From NCBI GenBank assembly GCA_910574455.1, contig CAJSYZ010000004.1, positions 1,922,001-1,986,000 on the forward strand: DNA of 64,000 nucleotides, written 5' to 3'. This DNA is from Trichaptum fuscoviolaceum (Eukaryota > Basidiomycota > Agaricomycetes > Hymenochaetales > Trichaptaceae). Under the pieces are notes generated by a model. That model was given only the letters and a program-made list of their open reading frames with translations, made no database searches and had not been told where the DNA came from. This document shows, piece after piece, positions 50,379-61,985 of the stretch; positions within the stretch are counted from its first letter, which is position 1; each line of letters begins with the position of its first letter. The position numbers and the translations under genes are program-made.

Positions 50379-52951
50379 ATCAGACGGAAGCAGAATGACG
50401 GTCTGTGCGAGGTAGGTCCAATCTGGCCGAGAAAAGTAGCAGAGAGAGGAGGCACAGTAGGACGAACTCGCAACGATGCGCAAGAAAATGAGGCCAATCA
50501 CCAACCTCGCCGTGTCTAAACTCAATCTCGAGCTGAAACAGGACACACCCTTCCTCGAAAAGACACCGTGAATCCAAGCCCTGGAAATCCTTGTTGTCCT
50601 TCCATTGCAATCAAACACCTTCCGACCATTTTACAACGCAGATAGGAAGGGAAACACAAAGACCCGATCAATCGGCACAGGGGCAAAGGCAGCCTGAGGA
50701 GGCAAGGATCGTAGGACGACATGCGTGAGACCAAGTGCGGGAGTGACGTATGATGTTCTGAAGGAGACGACGGTAAACGGAGGACAACTTGAAATATGAA
50801 AGTAATAACTTGATCAGTTCGATGAACAGTTTAAGTAGTCCGAATGTTAAGTGCGTAGACGACTTTACGAGCCTTTATTTGCTGAGAGGGATGCTTCCGG
50901 CGGTACATAGTCTGGGATAAAGAGAAAAAAAAAGTCGCCGAGATCGATGACGAGAAAGGAATCATTAAGACGGGAGCTGAGTCTGTTTTCGCTTCCAGTA
51001 TTATTTCCGGCGGCGAGATCGGCGAGCGCTGCCCAAATTCAGTCGTCTCAAGTCGTCTTCTATGGAAACACGAACCACCCTTTCGTCTCAGTTATGTTGA
51101 CAATCCCCCTCCCTCCTACACCGGCGGATATGCGCCATGCCAAACGCTTCCTTCATCCTTGATGGCCTAACACTCGATAACTCGGAAACCAAGTCGGTAT
51201 CGCCGTCTGAAAATAAGGAATGACCTTGCTTTAGGTGCTGCAAGCCAGCTGCTCATTACTCACGTTTTCCGGCGATGTCTGACGAAAAAAACCCCGAATT
51301 CTTTACGCGTTCGCGAACTTGGGCTCTGCGGCGACAGCCTCGAATCCCTCCCGCAGCTAAAAACACATCCATCCCTCAGTTCCCTGCTTTAGAAGGCCTC
51401 CCTTGTTACAGCGTTGACCCTCGGCTCGTAAGCGCACATGGTGTAGATTATAATGGTGCGTTGAGATGCAAAGATGCAAAGCCTGAGGAGGAGAGTCACG
51501 GTCGCACCTGCTTAATTAAGTAGGTTTTGATTCGCAAATATGACTAATCCAAAAGAAGCGCCGAATATAAGGTTTTCGGAAGAGAAGACCTCCACTGGCA
51601 TGTCGACCAGTCGCAGATTGAATATTTCAAGTCAACTTTGAGCTGAAGCAACTGTTTCTGGTATCATTTCTCGTCTGAATTGGGTACAACATTGAGTATC
51701 AAGGATATGATTGCATTCGCAGAAGCAGAAGTTCAGGAAAAGCTCACGGTTACTCACCTCAAACAGCCTCCAAAAATACGATCAAGAACACCACCTCGCG
51801 AGAAGCAGATGAAATCAGAAGATGCAGGCACTCGTGACTAGGCAGATCTCAGAAAAGCTCCCGGGTTGACTTGCCAACATCTGTGATAATCCTACTAGAT
51901 GTCACGGCACGAAGATTAATGGCCTCTCTTTGTCTGACTTGTGAAGGCGCGCAAGGAAACAGGCTCTGCCTCTGCATTGCGAAAGGATCAAGGGCTTCTG
52001 ACCTATTTGTCTAGAGTCTGCAATCGATGAGCTAATATGAAGGAAGCTACTTCCAACTCATCTTCAGGATTTGCAGGTGGCTGATCGGCGTCATCAAGAC
52101 CATTGTCCCGGTTCAGTATGTGTCGATGTCCACCATGCTGACAATTTTTCGTCTAGACACCAACAGACAGCTCGCAATACCATCTGTGTCCCACCTCCTC
52201 CCCCTTTCCCGTCTACACCTCACTGTACACCGCCTCGCCCTCTGTGCTGCCTCCTGACCTTATCGAGTTTGCGAAACATCGGAACGTCACCGATACCAAG
52301 CTCATGACCAAGTTTTTCCCTCAGCTTTCACGATACCTCAAGATCTGTGGCACCGACACCTTATCGCGCACCTCCCCAACTCCTTGACTTCTCAAGCCCT
52401 TTTCTAACCACATTCAAACACGGAACGTTTTAGAGACGTCGATCTTCGCTATAGGTATCTTCCTCGAAGATGATGTGCGATTCATCAGCTGGTGGACGAC
52501 TTTGCTGCAGAGCCTACAAATGGGAAAAGTGGATGAAATCTCAGAAAGAGCACCGTCTGTGCCAGCATCGGTCTTTGCGGCTCTTCAGCCCGTGGCAATC
52601 TCAACGGCAAATACCGCACACAATCTCAGCAGGCTCCGTGTCAGCTCGGGTCTCACTACGCCCACGAAGTTATTGCCACACCAAAGTCAAAGTATCTTAT
52701 TTAGTACGTTATGTAATTGACCACGAAGCCTTTAGTGTAGATCACTCTGTTTGAAGTCAAACTAGTACGTATAACTATCGTATCTCGACTATCTACCCAG
52801 AGGCTTGAGTTAGCCTGCGTAAACTAACCTCTTTCATTAACAGAAATCAGATTTATACTACAACTCTATAATCGAAGATAATTCTAATCATCTATGCCAG
52901 TCTACTTCTAGTGTTTATTGACAATGTGTATGGGCTTAGTCCGTGATAAAA
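50379..52951. other. region upstream of copy C, with unsupported frames
   Basis: The conserved upstream element sits at 51,005-51,046. A frame at 51,275-51,523 (+) encodes a polar Pro-rich peptide that I do not recognise. A frame at 52,475-52,720 (+) has an FLEDDVRFISWWTTLLQSL-like context, which may be an exon of a decayed gene, but no complete model could be made. Confidence 0.35.
51005..51046 (+). repeat. conserved upstream element, copy C
   Basis: The element reads TTCCGGCGGCGAGATCGG then GAGCGCTGCCCAAATTCAGTC. It lies about 630 bases upstream of small-gene copy C and points away from it. It is homologous to 47,968-48,010 and 62,524-62,561. Confidence 0.6.
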
Positions 52952-55900
52952 TCAAAATTGGAACATCGGCTCGTTCATTCCCGTATTCGTCAGGCGTGGA
53001 TCCTCCAGTATCGTTCGCCATATGTCTTCGATTGTGACATCCACATCGCTTAGTTGTGATTGAAGATACGAGTCTGGGAAATGACCGTTGTCTCTAGGTT
53101 GCATCTCTGCTACGTTGAATTCAAAATTGTCCGGGTAGGTGTTCATTGCATTCTCGAAGGGCTGTCCAAAGTTAGATTGACTTGGGATCGCAGATGTAGA
53201 TGCACTCGCGTCATTTGGGACGCCAGAGTAATCCGTCGGCAAGTGGTCCCTAGTGGGTAAATGCGCATGTGGTTCCCAACCAAAAGTGCCATAGTTTGGC
53301 TCATACGTAAGAGGCTGTATGGCATATGGAGTCGCATCAACTCTCTGATCTGAAAAAGGGGGAGCTGTATCTGGCAATATTGGCGCCCCAGACGAAAGTA
53401 AAGAGTCCGAAGTCCCAGCGACTTTTGATGGACGACGCTCCTCTCGTACCAGACGCGACGTCCCGCCAATTATTGACAACGCCTCATCCACATCCTCGGT
53501 CTTCACTTCCGTCGAAGAAGATGGTTCAGATCCACCATTATGTGGACCAACTGAAGCCATGTTCCTGTTCGCTTTATCTCGTAGTCGCCGGAGAATAGGC
53601 TTTGGCATAACGAGAGATTGTCAGACGTTGTGACTGTTAAATCGAAAGATCATGAGATACTCACAAGGCCGTTTTTTGCCACTGGATGTGTCGCTCTCTC
53701 AAACAAGTCAATCACTGAGGACAGTTCTTCTACGGCGGTCTGAGCAAGGTCTGCGAGCGAATTTGTTGCTGCGATTGACCCAACAACTACCTATCAGAGC
53801 ATCCTCCGGTCAGCCAAACACTCATGATCATTTACCCAATAGATCCGACTCGCAATCAAATTATGTTTAAAGAGAACTTACCCCACATCCAAGGGCGAGA
53901 ACCCACAAGGTCCACTGCCGCAATAACAAGTGGTTCGAACAGTCAAAGTCTCTGCGGATCGCCCTCAAGATGCTGATAGCACTAGAATAAGTCGCTAAGA
54001 ACGACGAAGCAAACCTGCTTCGCAAAGGGTCTTTTGGGTTCTCCCGAATCGCCAAGATGAAGAAGTTACGATGGATGAAAAAAATGACTGTGGTAAGGAA
54101 GAATAAGAGACCTTGCAGTTTGAATTAGACTCGTCAAGCTGAATGTAACGTACTTGCTTCATTATCTATGCATTTCAGAAGGTGTTGAAAAGATTCAGCC
54201 GAATATGGAGTGCTCTGCTCCGGAGGTGGGCCAACTACTTCAATATTCTCGCGCACTTTGCGGTCCAACTCCAATATATCGGTGTATGTCATTGGTCGAG
54301 CAGTGCACATTCTCTGAGCGACAACAAACCCGACCTTAGTTGCAAATTCAATTCTCCGCCTCCAGTCTTGAAGAAGGTCAATGCCGTAGCCCATCAACAA
54401 ATTGGTGTAAAATAGATGAGTATTGTCTTATGAGTAGATTGTAAGGCTTTGGTTTTCACTTACAACTGGGTTTGGTAGTTCCGTCTTCATTGGTCTTCGC
54501 ATCATCATCATCCGGTAGTTTGCAATCAATCTCATCTAGGCGAAGCATGACGGGTCTACCTGATGCCAAGGACTTGAGGAACAAAGGTCAATACGAGATA
54601 CTGCATGCTTGAGTAAACAAAGCTAAGTCATACCTTACAAATCTCCATCTGGTAAAGCTCCCAGAACAAACTCCTGCGTCGTTGGACGAACTTAAGTTCG
54701 GTATTCCAGCTGGAGGGATCCCAATCTTCATGACAATTGAGTATAACAAGATAATATTAGGCTAACAAAGGTCACGCACGAAGACCAATCTGTAGATGAA
54801 TAGATACCGTAAGAGCGTTTTGTAATCGACGCAAGATAACTCAGAACTCACAGTAATCCCAAGACAAAGAGACAATGAGAGTAGCTTGAACGCCGACTCG
54901 ACGGTATGCGCACTAGCGCTATGCATATCGTACGTGCCGATGAGTGCGATAGCCTGCACTGTCGCTAGCGAAGTCCCTTCAAAAACCGAGTGTAAACTTA
55001 GTGCACATCGTGCAAGATGCTGGTACATTTCGCCCTCTTCGTTGCATGCCTCAAGCGTCAAGTCACCGGCAGCCCCACATGCGAATACGGCTAATAGCAG
55101 CGCTAGCTCGTGTTCGACGATCTCAGAGCTGTCTCGAGCGCTGGCTGCATTAGGCTCATGACCCGCGCCGCGACTACGCTTGTAAAACTTGGGTATAAGC
55201 TCCTCCATAATCTGCTCACGCCTGACAGGACGGAAGAAGAGTGAGATGTGCTGGAGATATGATTCCACAAGTGCTGTGGCGCGTTCGTAAGGTGGTAGAT
55301 GAGTATCTATAGTAGCGAGAATCTGGTCTTTGGGGTTGGAGATGGAATGGAAGGGGAACGAGTTGATAAGATAGACGAATTCCGGAGCTAGCTTTGATTT
55401 TGCCTTATTCTTGACCTCTTGCGTTTTTTCATTGAATAAGATATCAACCGATAGCATCGCCTGCATTCGTTAATTCTATATTTGTCACACTAAACGAAGC
55501 AGAAAAACTCACATCTGCCCCTGAACGACCTACAAAGTGAGTTATCCCCTTATCTGCAATCGTGAGTGTCCCAAAGTCAACACATATCTCCGTTTCTGCG
55601 ACGTCATCGTGTTCCTGATGATCATCTGAAGTCGAGTCAGAGTTGGTCTCGAGGAGATCTGGCACGAGTAGTGGATGAGGAGTGGAGGATACACGAGCTT
55701 GCAGGATCTTCAATGCGTCTTCTAGTTGTCGAATTCGCTTGCTCATTTGAAGGATCTTCTTCCGTAACTCGTTATCAGATTTAGTACTGCAGTAAAACGA
55801 GATTGTCTCAACGAGCATCTGCAGTACAGAATTCGAATTGCGGTTTACCTGTAGCTAGCCTTTGACGGAAGTGTACCTGTACCATAATGCATTTCAGCGA

Positions 55901-56246
55901 CGTCTTTCGTATCTTACTAAAAGCTAACCAGTTGGACAGACAGCCTGGCATCCTCTACGCAAACACGAGGAGCAAGGAATCTAACAACGGTAGAGGTTCA
56001 GCAGTGAGCAAGCCAGAGAGTTTGGACCTAACGTTTTTGTCGCATTTAAGTTTCTGGCTTAGCATACGTTGAAGTTGAGTTTTTCAGTCGTTTCAGAAAA
56101 GTTTAAACTGCTTATGACACATACCGACGACACTCGGCACAAGATATCTGTCCCCGAGTTCTCTTGAGCTCAAGCCTCAGCTCCTTTCCCGAACGAGACC
56201 GTGTAGATGAGCTCCGACCCTCGCTTGAGGGTGCTGAATCTGCCAT
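52952..56246 (-). CDS. Zn(II)2Cys6 fungal transcription factor
   Basis: The gene runs from ATG 56246 to a stop at 52952 on the minus strand. It is split by many introns, the first ones inside the zinc cluster. Joined, the N-terminus reads CAECRR, then KLKCDKNV and PCSSCLRRGCQAVC, the six cysteines of a binuclear zinc cluster. A short coiled coil follows (LRKKILQMSKRIRQLEDALK). The middle is the fungal-specific regulatory domain, with FPFHSISNPKD at its start and a WELYQMEICKSLASGRPVML motif. The C-terminal 200 residues are Ser/Pro/Asp-rich and end in an acidic amphipathic stretch that may activate transcription. The target is unknown. Nearest neighbours are the decayed kinase and an aegerolysin. 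A role in the synthase locus about 40 kb away cannot be assumed. Confidence 0.87.
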
Positions 56247-57278
56247 AGGTTTGCAGTTGAAAATGCAAAAGCAGGAAATGTCCTCCTGGAAGATATTTGA
56301 AATTGATTAGGGCTATACGTCGGTGTCGTATCCCAATGTGTGGAGTATCGGAAGGTCAATTGTCTTCTACTGCAGCGAGGTACACATTCATACAGTGCGA
56401 GGTGGACAGTACGGGTGCCTGTACGGTAGGGCGTTTGTGTACGGTAGGACGTTTGTGATGGTCAACAGCTTTGAAACATGTCGGTTAAAAGAGAGCCACG
56501 TCTGCCTCCGGCCGGCACCGCATTCCCTTACTCCCTCTGGGAGGAAGGGCAAATTACGTGAGAACGCTCAGGGAAATCTGCCACCCGTGCGAACACTTCA
56601 GCAAATAGGGGAGTAAGGGACTTGCGGCGAACTCGGCCCGTTTTCTCGTAGTTTAATTCGTAAAATAGTATTGCCGGTTTCGGAAATGAGTATGAATCCG
56701 TTTTCCCACTGAAAGTTTACTGTCGCTTCTCGCCAAAGTCCAGAAGTCTGGGCCGCCGAACTCGAAGACGTCAGCGCTTGAAACTAATGATCATAATGTC
56801 GATCAGGGTCATCAAGATCTGCGGTCTCAGCTCCATAGAGTTCATACTTCGCTTTCTATTGCCGTGTCGTTTAACAGTCATGCTGGTTTCAGCTCAATGG
56901 CCCTTCAAGTTATCACTACTCTCTAACAATTCTCTACAATATCTGACCGCTGTGCTCTGCAAATGAAACGAAGAGTGCAGTGCCACTCACAGCGCCGATA
57001 TGTTATAGTCAGCTGCCTCTGATACTGTATATTGATAATGATTTAGATTTTATAGTGATATGAACAGTTCAAAGCACAAATAAAGAGTGATTATGATATT
57101 CAGAGCACACATCTGTCTTTCCCTTGAAAATACCTGTCAATATTGAAAGAAACACCAAAGGAAGGGCGAGGTTATATATTAGTCCTTGACAGAGATTGAC
57201 GAAGGCAATTGAACAAAGTACCTATAGTCTATGTCCGTAAGACACAAACTGCAAGCTCCGATCAGAGCACACAATTTC
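56247..57278. other. intergenic region upstream of the transcription factor
   Basis: About 1 kb without a supported gene. Near 56,419-56,457 an 18-bp unit (TGTACGGTAGG then G/A-CGTTTG) occurs twice in tandem. Confidence 0.45.
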
Positions 57279-58325
57279 TCATTTGAGTCCGCGGAAAGAC
57301 CAGTCTGGATTGAGGACTAGGTATTGATGTTGACATACTTCTGACGCTGAAGACCTTTCGTCGGGTTGGATCGAAAGACACTTCTGCCTTAAGTCATCCG
57401 CCTCTGGACTAAGTGTCACGTCTGTAGGCACTGGAGGAGGACTCTGCTTAGCCATCGAACGAAAAGAAACCGTAAATGGTCTGTTGAGAAAAACCTCTTA
57501 TAGCAATTGCGGGTTACCTCATAGACATGAGAAGAAGCATCGGTATCTTGCCAAGGGCTACGACCGGCCCACATTTCCAACACAGCACAACCAAGACTCC
57601 AAATGTCAATCTTCTCGTTGTAGCCGTGTTGAATACCTTTCCGAACAGACTGGATAACCTCTGGCGCCATCCGAAAGATTGAGGTTTGCAAAGAGGTGTG
57701 TATGCCGTTTTCGTTGTTGTCATTTGTCCGTTTATAGGAACCAAAGCCGGAGATTTTACAGATTCCGTACCAATCCACAAGAATGTTGTCAGTCGACAAA
57801 TTCTGCGTAGGGAAAATCCAATTCGAATAATGCGGATAATGTGAAGGCAGTATTGTCATACTCGGTGAATGATGCTATTTTGGTGCAGGTATTCTATCCC
57901 ACAGAGGATTTGGCCCGTAAAAGATCGAGTGACTTGATCATCGAGCTTGCCAGTCTTCCACAAGCAACCGGAAAGAGTGTCTCCAGTGATTTATTCTAAG
58001 AATCTAATGAATATCAGAATATTCAACCAATACGTCATGACACCATGATCAAATTGAAGTCCGCTTACATGCTTAGGACATCAGAAGCCTCTTCGAAGCC
58101 CAGATATTGAATAATATGAGGATGATCAAGCTCTTGTAGAAGACTGCTTTCTGCTTTGAACGCCTTGGCAGGGCTCGTTTGATGCTGTATATCTCGGTCG
58201 TCCTTTGACATGGGTACTTCGACTTCTTTCACAGCAACCATTTCACCCGTCGTAGTATCGAGAGCCAGATACACTCGAGAGTAAGTCCCCTTGCCAATGA
58301 GTTCGCCCCGCACCCGTTTTAAAAC
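57279..58325 (-). pseudogene. decayed MAP3K-like protein kinase
   Basis: Kinase-domain exons can be read from about 58,325 down to TGA 57279. They give a glycine loop (LIGKGTYSRVY), the ATP lysine (MVAVKEVEV), an APE segment (FRMAPEVIQS), DIWSLGCAVLEMWAG and a normal C-lobe end (SPEADDLRQKCL then PDERSSASEV). Several features are broken. The hinge reads FLE-TAA-ITGDTL, so a stop replaces the expected tyrosine. The catalytic loop reads HRNLSTDN where active kinases have HRD-x-K-x-x-N. DFG is GFG. The junction before the last exon also appears out of frame. It resembles Ste11/Bck1-type kinases of MAP kinase cascades. It is best taken as a pseudogene derived from, or on its way through, a pseudokinase. 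The true 5' end is unclear. Confidence 0.72.
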
Positions 58326-58329
58326 CGCT

Positions 58330-60333
58330 AAGTCCTACAATCAGAGTATATTTTGGTCAAGTTTTAATACAGTTACGAACGTATTTCTTTCACAGCTATC
58401 GGCTTTGATATTTGCGAAGTGGTAACCTCCTCCAAATTGTCTCTCCAGAACTTTGTACTGTTCGCCTGTGAAGAATCTGTATGGCCGTAGTTCCGATGTT
58501 TAAGCTGAAGACGCTTAAAGTGTGAGGGAGGATGGACGTACTCTCCTGCTGCAGTGTCTCCATGGTCGCTGTACCCCAAGTTGAACACCCCTCAGCCCTA
58601 TAAAAGAGGCTCGACCTCAGCATATTGAAGGCGGTGCTGGGCGGCGATATGAAGCCAGGGACATCATTTTGATGGCACTTTGTGTTATGAAATAACATTT
58701 GATGCCAACCTTACGCTTTTTGAGCCGGCCGAAGGGGCAGTATCATTATCAACAAGAGGATGGTAACTCACTGCCTCGGACTCGGCGAGTTGATGGACCG
58801 GACTAAAAATGCAAAAGTCTGTATATGACCGCATCCCTCACGTTGACGAGCAGTCGTTTGCGAGCACAGATATAATGATCAGCCGGAGTGGAAAACGTGC
58901 GCGCATCCCGTGACGGACATCTTGGGCCTGCATTCCCTTGCAAAGGTGAAAACTTCGATAACCCACAAGCATGAGCAAACAGTTTTACACGCCTTTCCTT
59001 CCAACGGACTGAGTATACATTTTCACTTGCAGTTAGCTGGAAGATGTCAAGGAAAGAAAATGAGCTAGTAAAAGCATTCGGGAGATGGGAGCATCATGGT
59101 GTAAGTCACTGTATGTTAAGCCTGAGCCCTAAGCGCGCAAGATGAGTGGCATCGCACCGTGGGAACGTGAACTTTAGCTTCCTGCGATACTGCAGTCTGT
59201 ACTACATAGTAACCACTTGCATCTCATATCGTGCCAAACATAAGCCTATCTCAGACTAATATTGATTTAACATTACTGCAAATGTGCATACGAGACGATG
59301 GATTGAATGGTGGCATTCGGCCTTCCTCTCCTTATGTGCTGATTTGAACAATAGATAAAAGCTGCGTCTCGTATCTCCATCAGTACTTCCCCGAAGTTCT
59401 CATCAACCGACCCGGACAGCCGACATGTTGAAGCCGGAGAAATTCAAAAGTCCGTTTCTCGGAATGAAGGTCATTCTCCGTTCGACCTTCACTCGGAACC
59501 CATCGGCAAGTTTAGGCTCGGATTCTCGATGGATCTGTCGAGGGCGCCAGAGCTCACCATCACCATTTGTAAATCCCGGTAAGGATATCAAAAGCTGCCT
59601 AAAATATTCTTTAACCCCAGATCGTTGATCGGTCGCTCGCTGTTGAGCAACTTCGGCGTGCGCCGGTAGGCAACTTGATATACTTTACATGAGCCCAAGT
59701 TGCCCGGATGTAAACATTCATGTTCGCAAGCACGCGCAACGGAAGCATTACGCGCAATCTCTCGTTGCTTGGCATGAGGTCACGATGGTGAGGCCGCTCC
59801 CCTTCGAAGCCCAACGTCAGACATTTTGCTCACAGCTATCATCTTCCGATGTACCTCAAATAGCTGACATTCCCAAGGTATTTTCGGAAGAAAAGTTCAA
59901 CTTTAGATAAGTACTATGGGAGACAAATGCTACGCGAAGAGAAGAACATATGCAGTTGTGATCGAGTCAGCCCTTGACACTGGCAACTGAGCTTGAATGC
60001 GTTATCCGAAGAATAGTGCTAACCTAAAATCCGAAGTCTCGGCTCGGCCCGGCCCGAACTTGAAGCAACACAGACGTCAAATCTGACATATGCCTTGTGT
60101 ACACATAAGAGCGTTCTATCTCATTATTTCGACATCTTCTCTTTCTATTGGACGGATCAGCATCTGCTCCGAATATTACGTGAACTGGCACAAGTCTCTT
60201 ATAAACAAGTCCCTAGCACATCCTCCTCACTGGCATCTCAATCACTTTTTTTCCACCTGCAACGATCGTTCTCAACGCTCAATTTATACAGAATTGCCTC
60301 TTACTTCTGATACACCACGTCTCACTCTGCGAT
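58330..60333. other. gene-poor stretch upstream of the aegerolysin
   Basis: Frames at 58,373-58,698 (-) may include 5' exons of the decayed kinase, but I cannot join them. Frames at 59,425-59,910 (+) show no recognisable pattern. The last few hundred bases should hold the aegerolysin promoter. Confidence 0.4.
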
Positions 60334-60807
60334 ATGGCATACGATCAATGGGTTGTCATCCACATCATCAATAGCTTTAAATCCGCAAACATCAAAGTTC
60401 AGAATGCGAAGCTCGAATGGTAAGTTCAAGCATCCACCTTCGTAGTTCGACAAACTCCGAATCGTAACCACTGTAGGGGTAGATTCCACAAGAACGGCGA
60501 CAAGGACGAGGAAATATCTGCCAGTGTACCTAACTCCATAGTTATTGCGCCCGATGCCACAGCCGACATTAGTTCATGTGGACGTGGAGACGCCTTTTCG
60601 GGAACAGAAGGCAGCCTTGATCTGTATGAGGGCAGCAAGAAGATCTGCACCGTGTACTGGAACTGTCCCTGCGCCTCGGGATCCAAGAGCAACAACTTCC
60701 AGATCCAGGATCTTAACGCTAAAGACTATATGGTCAGTGTTGCACCTTGGAACGTCGACTCCGAAGCTTTGGGCAATGTTGAAGTCGAGGTCGTGAAGAA
60801 GGGATGA
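60334..60807 (+). CDS. aegerolysin family protein
   Basis: Two exons (60,334-60,419 and 60,477-60,807) join at a GTAAGT donor and CTGTAG acceptor to 138 residues, the usual length for the family. It begins MAYDQWVVI. It has the conserved W-G-x-x-H segment just after the intron, a central CGRGDAFSGTEG glycine-rich loop, a YWNCPCASGSKSN segment and a C-terminal beta stretch ending near KKG. There is no signal peptide, as is normal for this beta-sandwich family. Aegerolysins bind membrane lipids such as ceramide phosphoethanolamine or sphingomyelin-rich domains. Some act with a MACPF partner to form pores, and they are often strongly expressed during fruiting. No MACPF gene is visible in this window, so a stand-alone lipid-binding role or a distant partner is possible. 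Confidence 0.92.
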
Positions 60808-61330
60808 GAATTGAGGATTGATGAACAGGACAGTAGTTGGTCTGGTGACAATGGATATTATGTAAAGATGAAATCATGGATATAAAGTAGCTGATTGGAG
60901 AAGAACTCGAGATTGCGAGTTCGCGAGTTCGTGACTTGACCCTTGAGACCTAAGCATCGTAATCAATCATAATCGTAAGTGCCTATACATGAAACTCTCA
61001 TAGAATAATGCTTTTTAGTGGTCCGTACAATTTCTGTACATCTCAGAATTCTCCTCCACTAACAAGTAGTGGAGCAACTAGCGTCCACCCAGCAGCCCGC
61101 GTGGCAAGCATGACACTGCAGTTTTGCAAACAGCAGCTACGATGAATCATAACAAAAATATTACTTTCATAAAATGATTCAGTGAGTAAGGTACTGTAGG
61201 CTATGTGAACTTGAAGTCGATTGAACGAACTGAATTAGTGACTGAGTTGCGCAAAAGAATGTAGCGAGATCTTAAAAGCAGCTCATCAAAGATAAAGAAA
61301 TGTTAGATAAAACTCAGCCACGACATTTAC
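60808..61330. other. convergent intergenic region, aegerolysin / small-gene copy B
   Basis: About 520 bases with no gene-like frame, carrying the 3' ends of two converging genes. Confidence 0.5.
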
Positions 61331-61985
61331 CTACGGTGTTCTCCGACTAGAAGTCTTGCGGTTCATTTTTGAGTCGACGAAGCGTAGGGCACGCTAAAGG
61401 GCATTTGTGTGAGATGAAGGATTGAAATGTGTATAGCAAAGAATATGTACTGACCAAGAATGCAGTCAGGGGTTTAATCTTTATATGTGTAAGCGGTCGA
61501 CGCTCAGAAGGGTGGGGTATATCCTCATTCAGATCGAGCACACTTATATCACTGTGTCCGTCATCATGAACTGGTGTCAATTCTGCTACTGGAGTTTCAT
61601 TCTCATCTTCTTCCAGTATCTACCACGCCTTTGCATGTCAGCCATCATAGGCCGCACGGGAGAGAGAAGGAAACGCACCGTCTCAAAAGTTCGGAACGAT
61701 GCGACACGCCGCGACCTCTGCTTTACTTCTCGACCATCCTCATCATCGTCTCGAAAATCTACTGTCCTCTTTTTGGGCGCATCCAGTTAGCTTCTTGTTC
61801 GCACTCGGACCATGCTCAAACCGTACCATTGACCAGTCAGGATCAGAATGCGTATCATTTCGAGAAGTACGGATCGAATTTTCAGAAGGAAGATGAAAGG
61901 TATGGGGTGTCTTGAGATGTAAAGGCCGAGTTCGCACAACCAGCGTGAAGGACGGGTAATGAGGTTGACTGTTGGATTTCCGCAT
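61331..61985 (-). CDS. small unrecognised protein, family copy B
   Basis: Four exons join in phase 0 on the minus strand, from ATG 61985 to TAG 61331, giving about 158 residues. Exon 1 (53 codons, the same length as copy A) reads SNSQPHYPSF then VVRTRP and ends DWSM. Exon 2 reads RTVDFRDDDEDGREVKQ. Exon 3 has LTPVHDDGHSDISVLDLNED. Exon 4 reads RALRFVDSKMNRK. The similarity to copy A follows the exons and is weak in introns, as expected for old protein-coding paralogues. No known domain, signal or membrane segment is visible. The protein is highly charged and function is unknown. Confidence 0.7.
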
